The notes below the pieces were generated by a model. It saw only the letters and a program-made list of their open reading frames with translations, made no database searches and was not told the DNA's origin. DNA of 64,000 bases from Thermobrachium celere DSM 8682 (GTDB lineage Bacteria > Bacillota > Clostridia > Clostridiales > Caloramatoraceae), in the NCBI RefSeq assembly GCF_000430995.1, contig NZ_HF952018.1, positions 1,671,525 through 1,735,524 of the forward strand, given 5' to 3'. Positions 1 to 8,834 of this stretch are shown piece by piece; position 1 is the stretch's first letter, and each line of letters starts with the position of its first letter. Position numbers and translations under genes: made by a program.

Positions 1-984
1 AAAACGACTAAGCCTACAGAAAACAAACCAAATGAACCTACAAAACTAACAGTTAAAGATTTATTCCCATTTAATGAAAATGTTTATATGAAGTACCAAG
101 GTATTGGAAATGAATTTGCTGAACATCAAACTTATGTTGACTATATTGCTGGAGATAGAATTCAAATAAGGGATATAACCCCTGGAACAACGCTTGCAAA
201 GATTTATGAAATCAAAAATGGAGAATTAAGATTAATATCATCAAGAGAAGAATATTACTATAGAGAGAACTTACTAAACACCCAAAACACATCCTATGAT
301 GTATTACTTAAGGAACCTATAGAAAATGGAACTTCTTGGACTACTAAAGATGGGCTTAAAAGATATATATCAAATACTCAAGCTAAAATATCAACTCCAA
401 GCGGAGAGTATACCGCAGTAGAAGTTATTACAGAAGGCAACGATTATAAATTATACGACTATTATGTTAAAGAATTAGGACATGTAAAAACTGTTTTTAA
501 AACTGGTTCAACCACTATTGAAACAAACCTTGAAAAGATAGAAAAAAATGTTCCCTATATTCAAACAATAAAATTCTACTATCCAGATTTCAATAAAGAA
601 AAGCTAGCATTTAAAGAGGAAAAGATATCTCTAAAGACAAATGAAAATATAGACAAAATAATAGAAAGCTATTTAAAAAATCCTCCAAAGGAGGAGTTGA
701 ATAAGGTATTTTCAAAAAATACCAAAATAAACAAGCTGTATTTAAATAACAGCCAAAATAAAGTCTATATAGATGTTAGTAAAGAATTTGTTCAAGAAAT
801 GAATGCAGGTTCATCCCTTGAATCAATGATACTTCAAAGCCTTGTTAACACCCTTGGTAATTACTACAATGTTGATAAGGTATATATTTCAGTAGAAGGA
901 AAACCATACGAATCAGGCCATATTGCAATAACTGAAAATGAGGTATTCTATGTTGACTATAAAAATGTATATGAAATAAAGTAG
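1..984 (+). CDS. GerMN domain protein, 3' part (start outside window)
   Basis: The reading frame is open from base 1, so this is the C-terminal part of a longer protein; the methionine at base 88 has no ribosome site and is probably internal. The last ~140 residues match the GerMN (sporulation and spore germination) domain: a segment with regular basic/acidic strands, then the signature-like stretch VYIDVSKEF followed by an alanine/serine-rich helix and NTLGNYYNVDKVYISVEGK. The N-terminal part is a beta-rich region of unknown fold. GerMN proteins are usually secreted or lipid-anchored and act in sporulation or germination; the signal peptide would be upstream of the window. A terminator hairpin follows directly. 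Family assignment is fairly sure; exact role is not. Confidence 0.75.
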   Translation, partial: KTTKPTENKPNEPTKLTVKDLFPFNENVYMKYQGIGNEFAEHQTYVDYIAGDRIQIRDITPGTTLAKIYEIKNGELRLISSREEYYYRENLLNTQNTSYDVLLKEPIENGTSWTTKDGLKRYISNTQAKISTPSGEYTAVEVITEGNDYKLYDYYVKELGHVKTVFKTGSTTIETNLEKIEKNVPYIQTIKFYYPDFNKEKLAFKEEKISLKTNENIDKIIESYLKNPPKEELNKVFSKNTKINKLYLNNSQNKVYIDVSKEFVQEMNAGSSLESMILQSLVNTLGNYYNVDKVYISVEGKPYESGHIAITENEVFYVDYKNVYEIK

Positions 985-1010
985 AGAGGCTCCAATATGC
1001 CTCTCTTTTT
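983..1010 (+). terminator. Intrinsic terminator of the GerMN gene
   Basis: Perfect 8-bp stem AGAGAGGC/GCCTCTCT with an 8-nt loop followed by a T run. It begins at the stop codon and separates this gene from the convergent glycerophosphodiesterase gene. Confidence 0.85.
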
Positions 1011-1024
1011 ACACTGCCTCTTTT

Positions 1025-1744
1025 TTATTTAATTATAAGTTTATTTAATTTCTCTGGATAATTTGTCATTATACCATCTACACCTATACTTATTAAATAC
1101 TTCATGTAGTTTGTATCGTTAACTGTAAAGGTGTTTATCATAATTCCTTCTTTTTTAACCTGATTTACAACATCTCTACTTAAAGAATAAAAATATGGAT
1201 GAAGTGCATCTGCCCCAACATATTTTGCATACTTTTCAGGACAATATAGATTTTCCATATATAAAAGTCCTGTTTTTACTTCACTAGCTAATTTCTTTAC
1301 CTTTACAACAGAATAATGATTAAAACTTGATATAATTACATTTTTCTGCATGCCATAACGATATATTAAGTCTAATAACTTCTCTTCAATACCCTCATAC
1401 TCAATTATAGAATTTTTAATTTCAAAATTAACTACCACGTTTTTCCCCTTAACAAGAAGAAGTAGCTCCTCTACAGATGGAACCTTTTCATTAAGATACT
1501 CTTTTGAAAACCATGAACCTGCATCAAGCTTCTTTATTTCACTGAAGGTATAATCTTTAACAAATCCTATACCATCTGTTGTTCTATTTACCATCTCATC
1601 ATGCATTAGGATTAATATACCATCCTTTGTCATCTGAACGTCAGTCTCTATTCCATCTGCTCCAAATTCAAGTGCCTTTTCAAAAGCAAGTATTGTATTC
1701 TCTGGATAGCGACCACTTGCACCCCTGTGAGCAAAATTAATCAA
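1025..1744 (-). CDS. Glycerophosphodiester phosphodiesterase (GDPD)
   Basis: Cytosolic GDPD-family TIM barrel, ~239 residues, hydrolysing glycerophosphodiesters to sn-glycerol-3-phosphate and an alcohol. Family hallmarks are near the N-terminus: FAHRGASGRYPENT with the catalytic His, then GADGIETDVQMTKDG (metal-binding Glu/Asp) and the second catalytic His in LILMHDE. The frame extends 29 codons further upstream to an ATG at 1831, but that extension lies in the inverted repeat behind lysA and lacks a ribosome site. A TTG at 1744 sits 6 nt after AAGGGGGTG and places the conserved HRGA motif at the normal distance from the N-terminus, so TTG is chosen. No signal peptide in this form. Convergent with the GerMN gene. 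Confidence 0.88.
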   Translation of the reverse strand: MINFAHRGASGRYPENTILAFEKALEFGADGIETDVQMTKDGILILMHDEMVNRTTDGIGFVKDYTFSEIKKLDAGSWFSKEYLNEKVPSVEELLLLVKGKNVVVNFEIKNSIIEYEGIEEKLLDLIYRYGMQKNVIISSFNHYSVVKVKKLASEVKTGLLYMENLYCPEKYAKYVGADALHPYFYSLSRDVVNQVKKEGIMINTFTVNDTNYMKYLISIGVDGIMTNYPEKLNKLIIK

Positions 1745-1816
1745 ATAACCCACCCCCTTATTTTTATTATTCTTCAAAAAAATAAAAAATCCTCTATGTA
1801 CGATCCATTTTTTACA

Positions 1817-1871
1817 ATAAGTTAGCTCCATGATAGATTTGCATCTTCTATCCTGGAGCTTGTTAACTTAT
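1817..1871 (-). terminator. Long imperfect hairpin at the 3' end of lysA
   Basis: Inverted repeat with arms 1817-1836 and 1848-1871 (core AGCTCCAGGATAG / CTATCATGGAGCT with one mismatch, extended by ATAAGTTA/TAACTTAT around a 3-nt bulge). There is no strong U tract, so it may terminate weakly or protect the lysA 3' end while letting some transcription reach the downstream GDPD gene. Confidence 0.5.
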
Positions 1872-3160
1872 AAATCATTTTTTATAATATCTTCATACGT
1901 TTCTCTTTTTACAATTAACACATCTTGGCCTCTGTTTACCATAACAACTGCTGGCCTTGGAATTCTATTATAATTGCTAGCCATTGAAAAATTGTAGGCT
2001 CCTGTACTTAAGACTGCTATTATATCTCCTCTCTCAAGCTTTGGTAATTTAATATCTTTAATCAATATATCTCCTGATTCACAACACTTACCACAGATAG
2101 TAACCTGTTCTTCATCTTTATTATTTAGCTTATTTGCTGGAACAGCAGTATACTTTGCAGAATACAAAGCTGTTCTTATATTATCTGTCATTCCACCATC
2201 TACGCTAACATACTTTCTTATACCTCTTATATCCTTTATAGATCCAACTCTATATAGAGTAATACCTGCTTCTCCAACTATCCATCTACCAGGCTCTATG
2301 AAAACAGTAGGCTTTCTTAGGTTATATCTACTAAAGCATTCTTCAACTGCTTTATGAATAACATCTGTAAAATAGCTAATAGAAAGTCTTTTATCTCCTT
2401 CTGTATAGTATATACCAAACCCTCCACCACAGTTTATTTCTTCTATTTCATAGTCAAATAAATTCTTAATGCTGCTTATAAATTTTGCAAGCACCTCTAC
2501 CTCTAATTTATATATATTATTTTGATGAAGCTGTGAGCCAATGTGGGCATGTATACCCTTTAGTTTAAGAGCTGGAGAATTCAAAATCCTTTTTACTGCG
2601 TGTAGTGCACTTTCATCATGCATTGGAAAACCAAATTTTGAATCTACTTGTCCTGTTTTTATAAAGTCATGGGTATGTCCGTCTATTCCAGGAGTTATTC
2701 TTATTTGAACATCTATGCTTCTTTTCTTTTTTAACAAGATATCCTCTAAAATATCTATCTCATCAAAATTATCTATAACAACTCTTCCAACCCCAAAATC
2801 CACAGCCATTTCTAATTCTTCATAAGTTTTATTGTTGCCATGAAAAATTATATTTTCCATCGGAAAATCAACAGATTTTGCTGTATAAAGTTCTCCACCC
2901 GATACAACATCTAACCAAAGACCTTCCCTCTTTATTAATCTACACATATATTTTGTTAGAAAAGCCTTGCTCGCGTATGCTGCGACACCTCCATATTTTA
3001 CTATATGGTTTTCCTTAATCTCCTTTATTCTATTTAATATCTCCTCCTCATTAAAAACATATAGTGGAGTTCCATATTTTTCAACTAAATAATCACACCT
3101 TACACCTGAAATTTCAAGAATACCATCATCTGAAATAGTTAGACCTCTATATCCAAACAT
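1868..3160 (-). CDS. lysA: Diaminopimelate decarboxylase
   Basis: PLP enzyme of the fold-III (alanine racemase-like) family that decarboxylates meso-diaminopimelate to L-lysine, the last step of lysine synthesis. 430 residues, normal length. Seen: the PLP lysine in AAYASKAF (about residue 64), HAHIGSQ, the glycine-rich INCGGGFGI phosphate site, EPGRWIV, and the CCESGD active-site signature whose Cys comes from the partner subunit. Start ATG follows GGAGGG. Unusually, the upstream region has a sigma-54 -24/-12 promoter (3195-3210) and candidate activator sites, next to a gene for a sigma-54 activator. No lysine riboswitch or T-box was seen in the short upstream region. A related amino-acid decarboxylase specificity cannot be excluded but the CESGD motif favours LysA. 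Confidence 0.93.
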   Translation of the reverse strand: MFGYRGLTISDDGILEISGVRCDYLVEKYGTPLYVFNEEEILNRIKEIKENHIVKYGGVAAYASKAFLTKYMCRLIKREGLWLDVVSGGELYTAKSVDFPMENIIFHGNNKTYEELEMAVDFGVGRVVIDNFDEIDILEDILLKKKRSIDVQIRITPGIDGHTHDFIKTGQVDSKFGFPMHDESALHAVKRILNSPALKLKGIHAHIGSQLHQNNIYKLEVEVLAKFISSIKNLFDYEIEEINCGGGFGIYYTEGDKRLSISYFTDVIHKAVEECFSRYNLRKPTVFIEPGRWIVGEAGITLYRVGSIKDIRGIRKYVSVDGGMTDNIRTALYSAKYTAVPANKLNNKDEEQVTICGKCCESGDILIKDIKLPKLERGDIIAVLSTGAYNFSMASNYNRIPRPAVVMVNRGQDVLIVKRETYEDIIKNDL

Positions 3161-3194
3161 TTCTATCCCTCCATTTCATTTATAAACATTATCA

Positions 3195-3210
3195 TGCAAA
3201 TTTAATGCCA
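3195..3210 (-). promoter_or_regulatory. Sigma-54 (-24/-12) promoter of lysA
   Basis: Reads TGGCAT-N5-TTGCA on the minus strand, preceded by T: matches the TGGCAC-N5-TTGCW consensus at all but one key position with exact spacing. The predicted start is near 3184, giving a ~24-nt leader that contains the GGAGGG ribosome site. No good sigma-A promoter was found here. Confidence 0.7.
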
Positions 3211-3250
3211 AAACATCCTTATAACTAATTAATAATTTTGAATTTTATTT

Positions 3251-3343
3251 TTCCGTAAAATCGGAATACTCATTTTTACTTTCCTATAATGCATATAAAA
3301 AAGAACCATTCCACATTTTCGGAATGGTTCCACAAAATCGGAT
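3251..3343 (-). promoter_or_regulatory. Three candidate enhancer-binding sites (UAS) for the adjacent sigma-54 activator
   Basis: Three 16-bp imperfect palindromes with TTCC/GGAA ends: 3251-3266 (TTCCGTAAAATCGGAA), 3309-3324 (TTCCACATTTTCGGAA) and 3328-3343 (TTCCACAAAATCGGAT). They centre at roughly -75, -133 and -152 from the predicted lysA start, the range typical of upstream activating sequences. The middle copy lies within the terminator hairpin of the activator gene, so its symmetry is partly explained by that. Confidence 0.5.
3297..3330 (-). terminator. Terminator of the sigma-54 activator gene
   Basis: Perfect 10-bp stem GAACCATTCC/GGAATGGTTC (3303-3312, 3321-3330) followed on the minus strand by a run of six T. 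Confidence 0.88.
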
Positions 3344-5109
3344 TAGCATATATCATATTTCTTTAACTTCTCATAAAAAGCAGATTTTTTTATGCCTAGC
3401 TCCTCCATTGTCTTCTTTTTATCTCCATTATTTCTCTTTAATGCTTCTGTTATAATGCTTTTTTCAGTTTCCTCTAATATATCCTTTAATTTTCTTCTCT
3501 CTACACTTTTTGTAAAATCAAGTAATATATCATCAACCTCAATAGTGTCTGTTATCGACAAATTTATAGCTCTCTCTAATATATTTTCAAGTTCTCTAAT
3601 ATTTCCCGGGAAATCGTAATTATACAACTTATAATATGCAGCATTCGATATTTTTTTAGTAGGAACTCCATACTTATTACAAATTTCTCTAGTTATGAAA
3701 TATATTAAATCATATAGGTCTTCCTTTCTTTCTCTAAGTGCAGGAAGCTTTATGGGAAATACATTAATTCTATAGTACAAATCCTCTCTAAACATACCTT
3801 GCTTTACACGTTCATGTATTTCCTTATTAGTTGCACATATAAACCTAACGTCTACTTCTATATATTCATTACTACCTATAGGTTTTACCCTTCTGTTTTG
3901 AATTACATCTAAAAGTTTTACTTGTAAATTTAATGGTAATTCAGCAATTTCATCTAAAAATACGGTTCCTCCATCTGCGCATTCAATTAGCCCTTTTTTC
4001 CCCTTACTTAAAGCACCTGTAAAGGCCCCCTTAGTATATCCAAACAGTTCACTTTCAATTAGAGCCTCTGGTATAGCACCACAATTGATTTCAACAAATT
4101 CTCCCTTTCTTCCGCTAATTTGATGTATATGTTTTGCAAGACTACTCTTACCCGTACCACTTTCCCCTAGAAGTAATATAGTACCATCTAACTTTGCAAT
4201 CTGGTGTATATATTTTTCAATCTGTTTCATTTGATTTGTTTTGCCAAAATAGAAATTATTATTTATTATGCTAAATTTAGATATCTCCCTTAAAAGTTCT
4301 AACCTTTCTTGATGTAATTTCTTTATTTCAGATATATCCTCTATTTTTACAACTACAAAATCATCAATGTTATAAAATGAACATCTAACAGGCAATTTAT
4401 TAATTTCGTCATATATTGACTTAATAACTTCTTTTGTGGTTATAACTTTGTTGACATAATTATATATATTACCTTCTTTAAATACCTCATCAATTTTCCT
4501 ATTTAATACATTAATTTCAAAATACTCATCTTTAGATTTTTCCATAAATTCCTTACCTAATAGTATCTCTCTTATGCTTTCTCCTCTTATTGTATATCCC
4601 TTTGATTGATAAAACTTAAGATTTAAATCATTATCAAGTATAACCATATGTCCAACTGATTTAATAAATTCATATGGTATATTAATTCCATTTATATTTA
4701 TGTTTACAACCTTTTTGCTATAGTCTATTTCAACTAAAAAATTATTATTATTTATTTTATCCTCTAATCTACAAACTGCCGAAGCCGGTCTTCCATAATT
4801 ACATTTACCACCATAACCATATCTTCCAATAAATAAAAAGAAATCTCCTTTATTTATCTGAATATTTAATCCCAGCTTTATTAAATCCTTAGAGTTTAAC
4901 CCCCCATCATCATCTCCAAAGGATGTATCACCAATTATTATGATATCGCCTTTTTCTAAAATACCTTTTTTATGGGAAATATCGTATTTATTTCTTAAAC
5001 CTAATATATCCTTTGCCTTGCTATTTAAATAAACTATATTTAAATTTTTATTTATTATTACAATCCCTTCTGAAGAAATTTCAATTATATCTTTAAAATC
5101 AAAACCCAT
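3343..5109 (-). CDS. Sigma-54-dependent transcriptional activator (enhancer-binding protein)
   Basis: 588-residue bacterial enhancer-binding protein. The N-terminal ~45 residues look like a PAS fold (EGIVIINKNLNIVYLNSKAK); residues ~50-275 are a further sensory region I do not recognise. The AAA+ domain (about 285-520) has Walker A GESGTGKSS, the sigma-54 contacting GAFTGA loop, Walker B GGTVFLDEIAELP and the arginine-finger region. The C-terminus is a Fis-type helix-turn-helix (KKKTMEELGIKKSAFYEKLKK). There is no receiver domain, so it probably senses a ligand directly. Start is set at the internal ATG (5109) 5 nt after AGGGGTG; the longer ORF start overlaps a TATAAT (5140-5145) that may be its own promoter. 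Position next to lysA with its -24/-12 promoter suggests lysA as target; the inducer is unknown. Confidence 0.9.
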   Translation of the reverse strand: MGFDFKDIIEISSEGIVIINKNLNIVYLNSKAKDILGLRNKYDISHKKGILEKGDIIIIGDTSFGDDDGGLNSKDLIKLGLNIQINKGDFFLFIGRYGYGGKCNYGRPASAVCRLEDKINNNNFLVEIDYSKKVVNININGINIPYEFIKSVGHMVILDNDLNLKFYQSKGYTIRGESIREILLGKEFMEKSKDEYFEINVLNRKIDEVFKEGNIYNYVNKVITTKEVIKSIYDEINKLPVRCSFYNIDDFVVVKIEDISEIKKLHQERLELLREISKFSIINNNFYFGKTNQMKQIEKYIHQIAKLDGTILLLGESGTGKSSLAKHIHQISGRKGEFVEINCGAIPEALIESELFGYTKGAFTGALSKGKKGLIECADGGTVFLDEIAELPLNLQVKLLDVIQNRRVKPIGSNEYIEVDVRFICATNKEIHERVKQGMFREDLYYRINVFPIKLPALRERKEDLYDLIYFITREICNKYGVPTKKISNAAYYKLYNYDFPGNIRELENILERAINLSITDTIEVDDILLDFTKSVERRKLKDILEETEKSIITEALKRNNGDKKKTMEELGIKKSAFYEKLKKYDIC

Positions 5110-5206
5110 ATTATCACCCCTAAAATATTGCTTATAAGAATTATACATAATTTTATAAATTTTAGCTAATCATATTTTTAAAGTAAAAAATAAGAGGTGT
5201 TAAAAT

Positions 5207-6667
5207 ATGGAACCTCTAAGCAAAAATATATATCAAAACATAAATAAAATAATTTCACATCTCCCAAATAGTGCTACACTCATAAAACGCGAAATTTTAA
5301 TAAACAAAAAAACTAAATGCTTCATCATCTATGTATCAAATCTTTGCAATCGTAAATCAATTGAAATGCACATAATTCATCCGCTCCTGTACAATCTAAA
5401 CGAGGACATAGAAAATATAGAAAACGCAGCAGAATATATAGCACAAAACTATATATCAATAAGCGAGGCCCAAATAATTAAATCCTTTGATAACATTGCA
5501 GTTGAACTCCTACGTGGTAAATGCTTGATACTTATCGACAAAATAAATACAGCTATACTTTGTGACACATCTGATATACCTCATAGACAAATTCAAGAAT
5601 CTAATGTGGAAAAAACTATAAGAGGTGGACGTGAATCCTTTGTTGAAAATATTGAAATAAATCTTGCCTTGATACAAAACAAAGTAAAATCTAACAAATT
5701 AAGAATTGAAAGAATGTTGCTTGGAAATGAAAACAAAACTGATGCAGCTATAGTATATATGGACGGAATAATAGACCCAATAGTTTTAGATGCCATTAAA
5801 TTTAAAATGAATAGGATTAAAAACCTCCCATATATTTTATGTACTGGATATATAGAACAGCTAATAGAAGACTTCCCCTATGGTTTCTTTCCACAACTTA
5901 AAAATACAGAAAAACCAGACAAGGTTGTATCTGATTTATTTCAAGGTAAAGCTGCAATATTAATATCAGGTGCACCATATGCCCTAATTGCACCTGCTGT
6001 GTTTATAGAGTTCTTTCAAGGATTTGAGGATTATTCCCAAAGGCTTTTAACATCGGTTTTTGTTAGACTTACAAGGGTTTTGTCAGCTCTACTTGTGCTT
6101 TTAGCAACACCTATATATCTAACTGTACTCTCCTATAGCTCTGGATTAGTACCAATAAAACTAATTAAAGTAATATATAACTCAAGGCTTGGAATACCAC
6201 TGCAGCCCTTCTTAGAAATTTTGACGATGGAGATTGCTGTTGAGCTTTTACGCGAAGGTGGATTAAGACTACCATCACCAATTGGTCAAACACTTGGTAT
6301 TGTTGGTGGTATAGTAATTGGAGAAGCTGCTACAAAGGCTGGACTAGTTAGCCCTACAACTTTAGTTGTGGTATCTACAACAGTTATTGCATCCTTTTTA
6401 ATCCCTAATTACGAAATGGCTCTTTCAATTAGATTCTTAAGATTTCCTATGTTAATATTAGCAGAACTTTTTGGTTTTTTAGGCGTTATATTGGGGTTTT
6501 ATCTTATTGTGATAATATTAATAAATATGAATTCCTTTGGCATACCATATTTTTCACCCTTTGCACCCCTTAATCCTTCAGATTTAAAGGACACAATAGT
6601 TAGATTATCATTAAAAGAAATATTAAGAAAACCTAAAAGCCTTAAAATGAAGAAGGGAAAGATATGA
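5207..6667 (+). CDS. gerKA: Spore germination receptor subunit A (GerAA/GerKA family)
   Basis: 486-residue A subunit of a GerA-type nutrient receptor of the spore inner membrane. The first ~240 residues form the soluble N-terminal domain; the C-terminal half has several membrane helices with the typical PFLEILTMEIAVELLREGGLRLPSPIGQTLGIVGG-like conserved block (here around residues 335-375) and the final SLKEILRKP tail. Ribosome site AAGAGGTG precedes the ATG. Overlaps the B-subunit gene by 4 bases, as in an A-B-C tricistronic operon. Germinant not deducible. The gerA versus gerK label is a family-level choice. Confidence 0.93.
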   Translation: MEPLSKNIYQNINKIISHLPNSATLIKREILINKKTKCFIIYVSNLCNRKSIEMHIIHPLLYNLNEDIENIENAAEYIAQNYISISEAQIIKSFDNIAVELLRGKCLILIDKINTAILCDTSDIPHRQIQESNVEKTIRGGRESFVENIEINLALIQNKVKSNKLRIERMLLGNENKTDAAIVYMDGIIDPIVLDAIKFKMNRIKNLPYILCTGYIEQLIEDFPYGFFPQLKNTEKPDKVVSDLFQGKAAILISGAPYALIAPAVFIEFFQGFEDYSQRLLTSVFVRLTRVLSALLVLLATPIYLTVLSYSSGLVPIKLIKVIYNSRLGIPLQPFLEILTMEIAVELLREGGLRLPSPIGQTLGIVGGIVIGEAATKAGLVSPTTLVVVSTTVIASFLIPNYEMALSIRFLRFPMLILAELFGFLGVILGFYLIVIILINMNSFGIPYFSPFAPLNPSDLKDTIVRLSLKEILRKPKSLKMKKGKI

Positions 6668-7734
6668 GTAAAGTAATAGAAAACAAAATAACTCAAAGGC
6701 AATATATATTTATTCTAGTAAGTGCAGTCGTTGGAATAGGCATACTGTCTGCTCCAAACTCCATCTGTCAAATTGCTGAACAGAGTGGCTGGATATCCAT
6801 GATAATAGGTGGTATCTATCCCTTAATTATTTGCTACTGCTCATACCTAAATTATAAACACTTTAATAATACACACTTTTACCAGTTAAACGAAAGGTTA
6901 TATGGAAAATTTATAGCTAAAATTATATTCCTTTTTTTTCTAATCACAATGATAATATATGAAGCCTCTGTTTTAGCAGGTTTTTATAACATTCTTAGCA
7001 AAGAAATAGCCTTTTTTCTTTCACCTTATGCTGTTTTAATTCTTGTTTCTTTGGTAATTATATATACTGCTAGCTTTGGGCTTCAATCTATAGGGAGGTT
7101 ATCAGAAATTGTATTTTACTTTTCATCGATTTTATTCCTTTTTCCTCTTGCTATAATTGGTAAAGGCAGTTTCTTAAATATAAAGCCCATAATCTCTTCA
7201 GTTGAAAATATTTTAAACTCTGTGCCCTCTTCATTTTACTCATATGCAGGAATAGAGATATCCTTCTTCATAATGCCCTATGTTGTGAACAAAAAGAACT
7301 TTAAAAAAGCGGGATTTGTATCGACTGCAATTATAGTATTTATATATACCTTCTTAACATTTATCTGTATATACTATCTTGGATATGAACTTACAACTAA
7401 AATATATTATCCTGTATTTTTTATTATGGAGACCATAGAAGTCAGCATAATATCTGATTTCAAGGTAGTTTTTATATTCCTATGGAGTGGTATGATATTA
7501 AAAATAATGGCCTGTGATCATTATGTTGTTTCCTATACATTTTCAAGACTTACAAGAATTCCATATAAGAAGAGCTGCATAATTACATGGCCATTTATAC
7601 TAATGTTTGCAATTTTTATGATACCAGAACATGGTAGAAATGTATTTCTAGGCAAATCTGTACCTATTATTGTATTTACTATCCTGACCTACTCCATCAT
7701 TACTGCAATAATGGTAAAAATAAAAGGTAGGTAG
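6664..7734 (+). CDS. gerKB: Spore germination receptor subunit B (GerAB/GerKB family)
   Basis: 356-residue polytopic membrane protein of the amino acid/polyamine/organocation-like superfamily, with about ten hydrophobic segments. The start SKVIENKITQRQYIFILVSAVVGIGILSAP is the typical B-subunit opening, containing the GxGIL unwound-helix motif of APC transporters that in GerB proteins forms the nutrient-binding pocket. ATG overlaps the end of the A gene. Middle gene of the receptor operon. Confidence 0.93.
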   Translation: MSKVIENKITQRQYIFILVSAVVGIGILSAPNSICQIAEQSGWISMIIGGIYPLIICYCSYLNYKHFNNTHFYQLNERLYGKFIAKIIFLFFLITMIIYEASVLAGFYNILSKEIAFFLSPYAVLILVSLVIIYTASFGLQSIGRLSEIVFYFSSILFLFPLAIIGKGSFLNIKPIISSVENILNSVPSSFYSYAGIEISFFIMPYVVNKKNFKKAGFVSTAIIVFIYTFLTFICIYYLGYELTTKIYYPVFFIMETIEVSIISDFKVVFIFLWSGMILKIMACDHYVVSYTFSRLTRIPYKKSCIITWPFILMFAIFMIPEHGRNVFLGKSVPIIVFTILTYSIITAIMVKIKGR

Positions 7735-7739
7735 TGTAT

Positions 7740-8834
7740 ATGAAGAAAAAACTGCTTATAATATTTAACATATTAATACTGTTATTTTCCAGCTGCTACG
7801 GAATGGAGCCAATTGAAAACATATCTATAATGATTGGAATAGGCTATGACATTGATAAGGAAAAAAGTAAAAAAATAAGTGATCCAATTGAAATGTTCGT
7901 ATTTAAGGGTGACGGAGAAATTGAACGTCATATATCTAGTGGTGTAGCAGAAACCATTTATAATACAGTTAATGATAGACAAACAATAATGAGCAAAAAA
8001 TTCGTAGTAGGTACAGAAAAATTATATTTAATAAGCGAAGAAAGGGCAAAATATGGTATAGAGGATTTACTTGAAGTACTAATAAGAGATGAAAATAGAA
8101 ATGAACTTGCCTACGTTGCAATAACTGAAGGAAGAACAGAGCACTTTTTTAAGATGACACCTATAGACAACACAAGTATGTCTGAAGCAATAGCAGGAAT
8201 ACTCAAGTTTTGTTATCTTGCAAACTTCTTCCCAAGGGAGGTAAATATAAAGGAACTTCTTTTTATGTACAATCAAAGCGGAAGAAGAATTATACTTCCT
8301 TATATTATCGATGATAATGGAAAACCAAAGGTAACTGCAATTTGCGTATTTGAGGGCAGTAAATTAAAACATAAAATCCCATTAGAAGAGGCCTTCTATA
8401 TAAATATGCTAAGGAGTAGAAAAAGTGAAGGTTATATAAGCGTTCTAGAGGATAACAACCCTAAAAAATGCTATACAATTAAGGCTAAAAATTTTGTAAA
8501 TGTTTCTGTAGAATACAAAGACACACTAATTTATAATATTGATTTAACCCTTAAGGGAGTTTTAAAGGCAGACTCAATAAATAATAAACCCCTAACCGAT
8601 AAAGATGCAAAAAAGATAGAAAAAGCCTTTGAAGAAAATATTAGTAAAGAGATTGAGAAAACAATAGAAAAAGTTCAAAATAACTATAAGATAGATTGTT
8701 TTGATATAACTAAATACGCTGCTGCAAAGTTTGGAAAACATAGCCCTCTATTAAGTGATGAAGAATTTCAAAAGGCTAAAATAAACGTTAAGGTGAAGGT
8801 TATACTAGTTGATTTAGGAAGAAGTATAAAGTAA
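7740..8834 (+). CDS. gerKC: Spore germination receptor subunit C lipoprotein (GerAC/GerKC family)
   Basis: About 364 residues with a lipoprotein signal peptide (MKKKLLIIFNILILLFSSC; lipobox Cys near residue 19) and a GerC-type three-domain body. A GTG at 7734 overlaps the preceding stop codon, but the ATG at 7740 is better spaced from GGTAGG and gives a normal signal peptide. C subunits are lipid-anchored on the outer face of the spore inner membrane. The 3' end overlaps the 3' end of the convergent tupC gene by 21 bases, with no terminator between them. Confidence 0.9.
   Translation: MKKKLLIIFNILILLFSSCYGMEPIENISIMIGIGYDIDKEKSKKISDPIEMFVFKGDGEIERHISSGVAETIYNTVNDRQTIMSKKFVVGTEKLYLISEERAKYGIEDLLEVLIRDENRNELAYVAITEGRTEHFFKMTPIDNTSMSEAIAGILKFCYLANFFPREVNIKELLFMYNQSGRRIILPYIIDDNGKPKVTAICVFEGSKLKHKIPLEEAFYINMLRSRKSEGYISVLEDNNPKKCYTIKAKNFVNVSVEYKDTLIYNIDLTLKGVLKADSINNKPLTDKDAKKIEKAFEENISKEIEKTIEKVQNNYKIDCFDITKYAAAKFGKHSPLLSDEEFQKAKINVKVKVILVDLGRSIK

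Noticed and set aside
1745..1831. N-terminal extension of the GDPD protein
   Set aside because: No ribosome site and located in an inverted repeat; the TTG start is better supported.
3161..3300. Lysine riboswitch or T-box upstream of lysA
   Set aside because: The region is too short and lacks the helices or T-box sequence; it holds the sigma-54 elements instead.
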